A stretch of 64,000 nt of DNA, from contig CAJWTS010000007.1 of the NCBI GenBank assembly GCA_913047795.1, forward strand, positions 1 to 64,000, in the 5' to 3' direction. Origin of the DNA: an uncultured Verrucomicrobiota bacterium (GTDB taxonomy: Bacteria > Verrucomicrobiota > Kiritimatiellia > CAJWTS01). Positions within the stretch are counted from its first letter, which is position 1. Each line of letters starts with the position of its first letter. Position numbers and translations under genes: made by a program. A model generated the notes under the pieces. It searched no databases, was not told where the DNA came from, and saw only the letters and a program-made list of their open reading frames with translations. Below are positions 63,134 through 64,000 of this stretch, piece by piece.

Positions 63134-63388
63134 GTCTACACGATATCGAGGACGGCTTGCTCCGTTTCCCGAAATTTAATTTCCCACGCAGCCTTGCGAC
63201 TCCCTTTCTCACGAACACGATATCGAATCAATGATCACCTGCTCGTATCTGCTCCGTTCCAACCCTGGAATTCGCGCACGAAACGATTGCCCAGGAGTTC
63301 GGTCGGGCTCAACCCATCGACCGCATTCGAACACACCCACCGGGCATCCAGAAAATAATGATTTCCCGCGAGCCGCGCTGGAACAGTC

Positions 63389-64000
63389 CTATAGCAGCCG
63401 CTCCGGAACGTAAACCTGATCACCCGGCCGCAGATGCATGTCGTCACTGAGTTCGCCGTCCTTGCTCCGGGGCTTGAGGTTCACGATAAAGACCTCGGAA
63501 TCACCTTCCCCAGCGCGACGCGTCACACGAATCTTACGCATTTGTGCGCTTGTATCGAAACCACCGGAGGACTTAACCGCCATGCTCAACGTCATATCGC
63601 GCGACGGCGGCATGATGATACGGCCCGGGTTCTTGACCCGCCCGAGCACCGTGACGTATCCCCATGGAGACGTTGCACTATCGTTCTCATCGACAACGTA
63701 CCGGATCATAACCTGTGGAAAACGGAAAAATTCACGATACGCCACGGTCAGCCTTGCAACCAGTTCAGTCCGTGTCATCCCGTTGACTTGCATGCTGCCG
63801 AGCATGGGCAGGTTGATCTCGCCTTTGGGTGAAATGCGCCGGTTGACAGCATCAACTTCCGCGTTGTCGAGCACCAACACCTCGACGCTGAGAACCAGGC
63901 CGGGACGAAGAACCGGGTCCGGTGCAATATTCTCGGCACCGCCGCCCGCTACTCCGTTATCCGGCAGACCAGGTTCCGCATCGATCGCGGGCATTTCCAA
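63389..64000 (-). CDS. Polysaccharide export protein (Wza-like), 5' partial
   Basis: The C-terminal 203 residues of an outer-membrane polysaccharide export (OPX) protein; the frame is open to the window edge, so the N-terminus and lipobox are missing. The polysaccharide-export (Poly_export) domain is seen as LRPGLVLSVEVLVL followed by RRISPKGEINLPMLGSMQVNGMT and FRFPQVMIRYV, then an SLBB-like domain begins at GYVTVLGRVKNPGRIIMP and ends LRPGDQVYVPERLL. It would form a periplasm-spanning export channel with an inner-membrane tyrosine kinase not seen here. Next to wecB, with 255 bp of non-coding DNA in between. Confidence 0.9.
   Translation of the reverse strand: MEMPAIDAEPGLPDNGVAGGGAENIAPDPVLRPGLVLSVEVLVLDNAEVDAVNRRISPKGEINLPMLGSMQVNGMTRTELVARLTVAYREFFRFPQVMIRYVVDENDSATSPWGYVTVLGRVKNPGRIIMPPSRDMTLSMAVKSSGGFDTSAQMRKIRVTRRAGEGDSEVFIVNLKPRSKDGELSDDMHLRPGDQVYVPERLL

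Noticed and set aside
49000-64000. Exosortase/PEP-CTERM system
   Set aside because: No exosortase-like protein and no PEP-CTERM tail was found in the region.

Overview
The window looks like a chromosomal segment of a GC-rich, diderm (Gram-negative-type) bacterium. Evidence for an outer membrane and periplasm is a Wza-type polysaccharide export protein, a lipobox SGNH lipoprotein, a beta-barrel-like protein and many signal peptides. A complete Na+-translocating NADH:quinone oxidoreductase (Nqr) operon suggests a sodium motive force. The gene mix (CotH/VTC/DUF4956, PQQ-like beta-propeller, L-fucose isomerase-like protein, SO_0444-type permease, an unusual sigma-like factor) is reminiscent of the PVC superphylum or neighbouring candidate phyla, but nothing seen here fixes the phylum. 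No rRNA, tRNA, CRISPR array, integrase or IS transposase was recognised.

Layout. 1-5.5 kb: a cut-off beta-helix protein, then a phosphodiesterase/alkaline-phosphatase-fold protein, a membrane SGNH protein, a 63-aa ribbon-helix-helix-like protein and a three-helix membrane protein. 5.5-9.7 kb: DUF423 (minus strand) and a heterodimeric ABC exporter with one degenerate ATP site. 9.7-12.7 kb: a sigma-like protein, an unknown protein, SSB and a Whirly-like protein; the unknown gene and ssb share a 39-bp upstream element. 13-20.6 kb: PQQ-like propeller, alpha/beta hydrolase, HAD phosphatase, Cu/Zn permease plus YHS protein, L-fucose isomerase-like protein, polyprenyl synthase. 20.6-28.1 kb: nqrABCDEF, apbE and nqrM, a near self-sufficient module (subunits, flavin-loading enzyme, iron-site maturation factor). 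28.1-29.5 kb: a hydrolase-like gene and a palindrome-rich non-coding stretch. 29.5-38.9 kb: a sulfur-assimilation island: Rrf2 regulator, cysH, cysD, cysN with a degenerate APS-kinase domain, metY, a ThiS-like carrier, MoeB-like E1, JAMM protease, cysK and a metX-metW fusion. 38.9-64 kb: a surface-polysaccharide region with glycosyltransferases, methyltransferase, epimerase, VTC-DUF4956-CotH trio, SGNH proteins, hexapeptide acyltransferase, two large membrane glycosyltransferase-like proteins, UDP-GlcNAc 2-epimerase and a polysaccharide export protein running off the end.

How they work together. In the sulfur island sulfate is activated (CysDN) and reduced as APS (CysH), and sulfur would be loaded on the ThiS-like carrier as a thiocarboxylate or used as sulfide by MetY and CysK; MetX-MetW supplies activated homoserine. 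Sulfite reductase and serine acetyltransferase are not in the window. Several genes have a promoter -10 box only 6-11 bases before the start codon, suggesting leaderless mRNAs. The most novel unit is the sigma-like/unknown/SSB/Whirly-like group at 9.7-12.7 kb.
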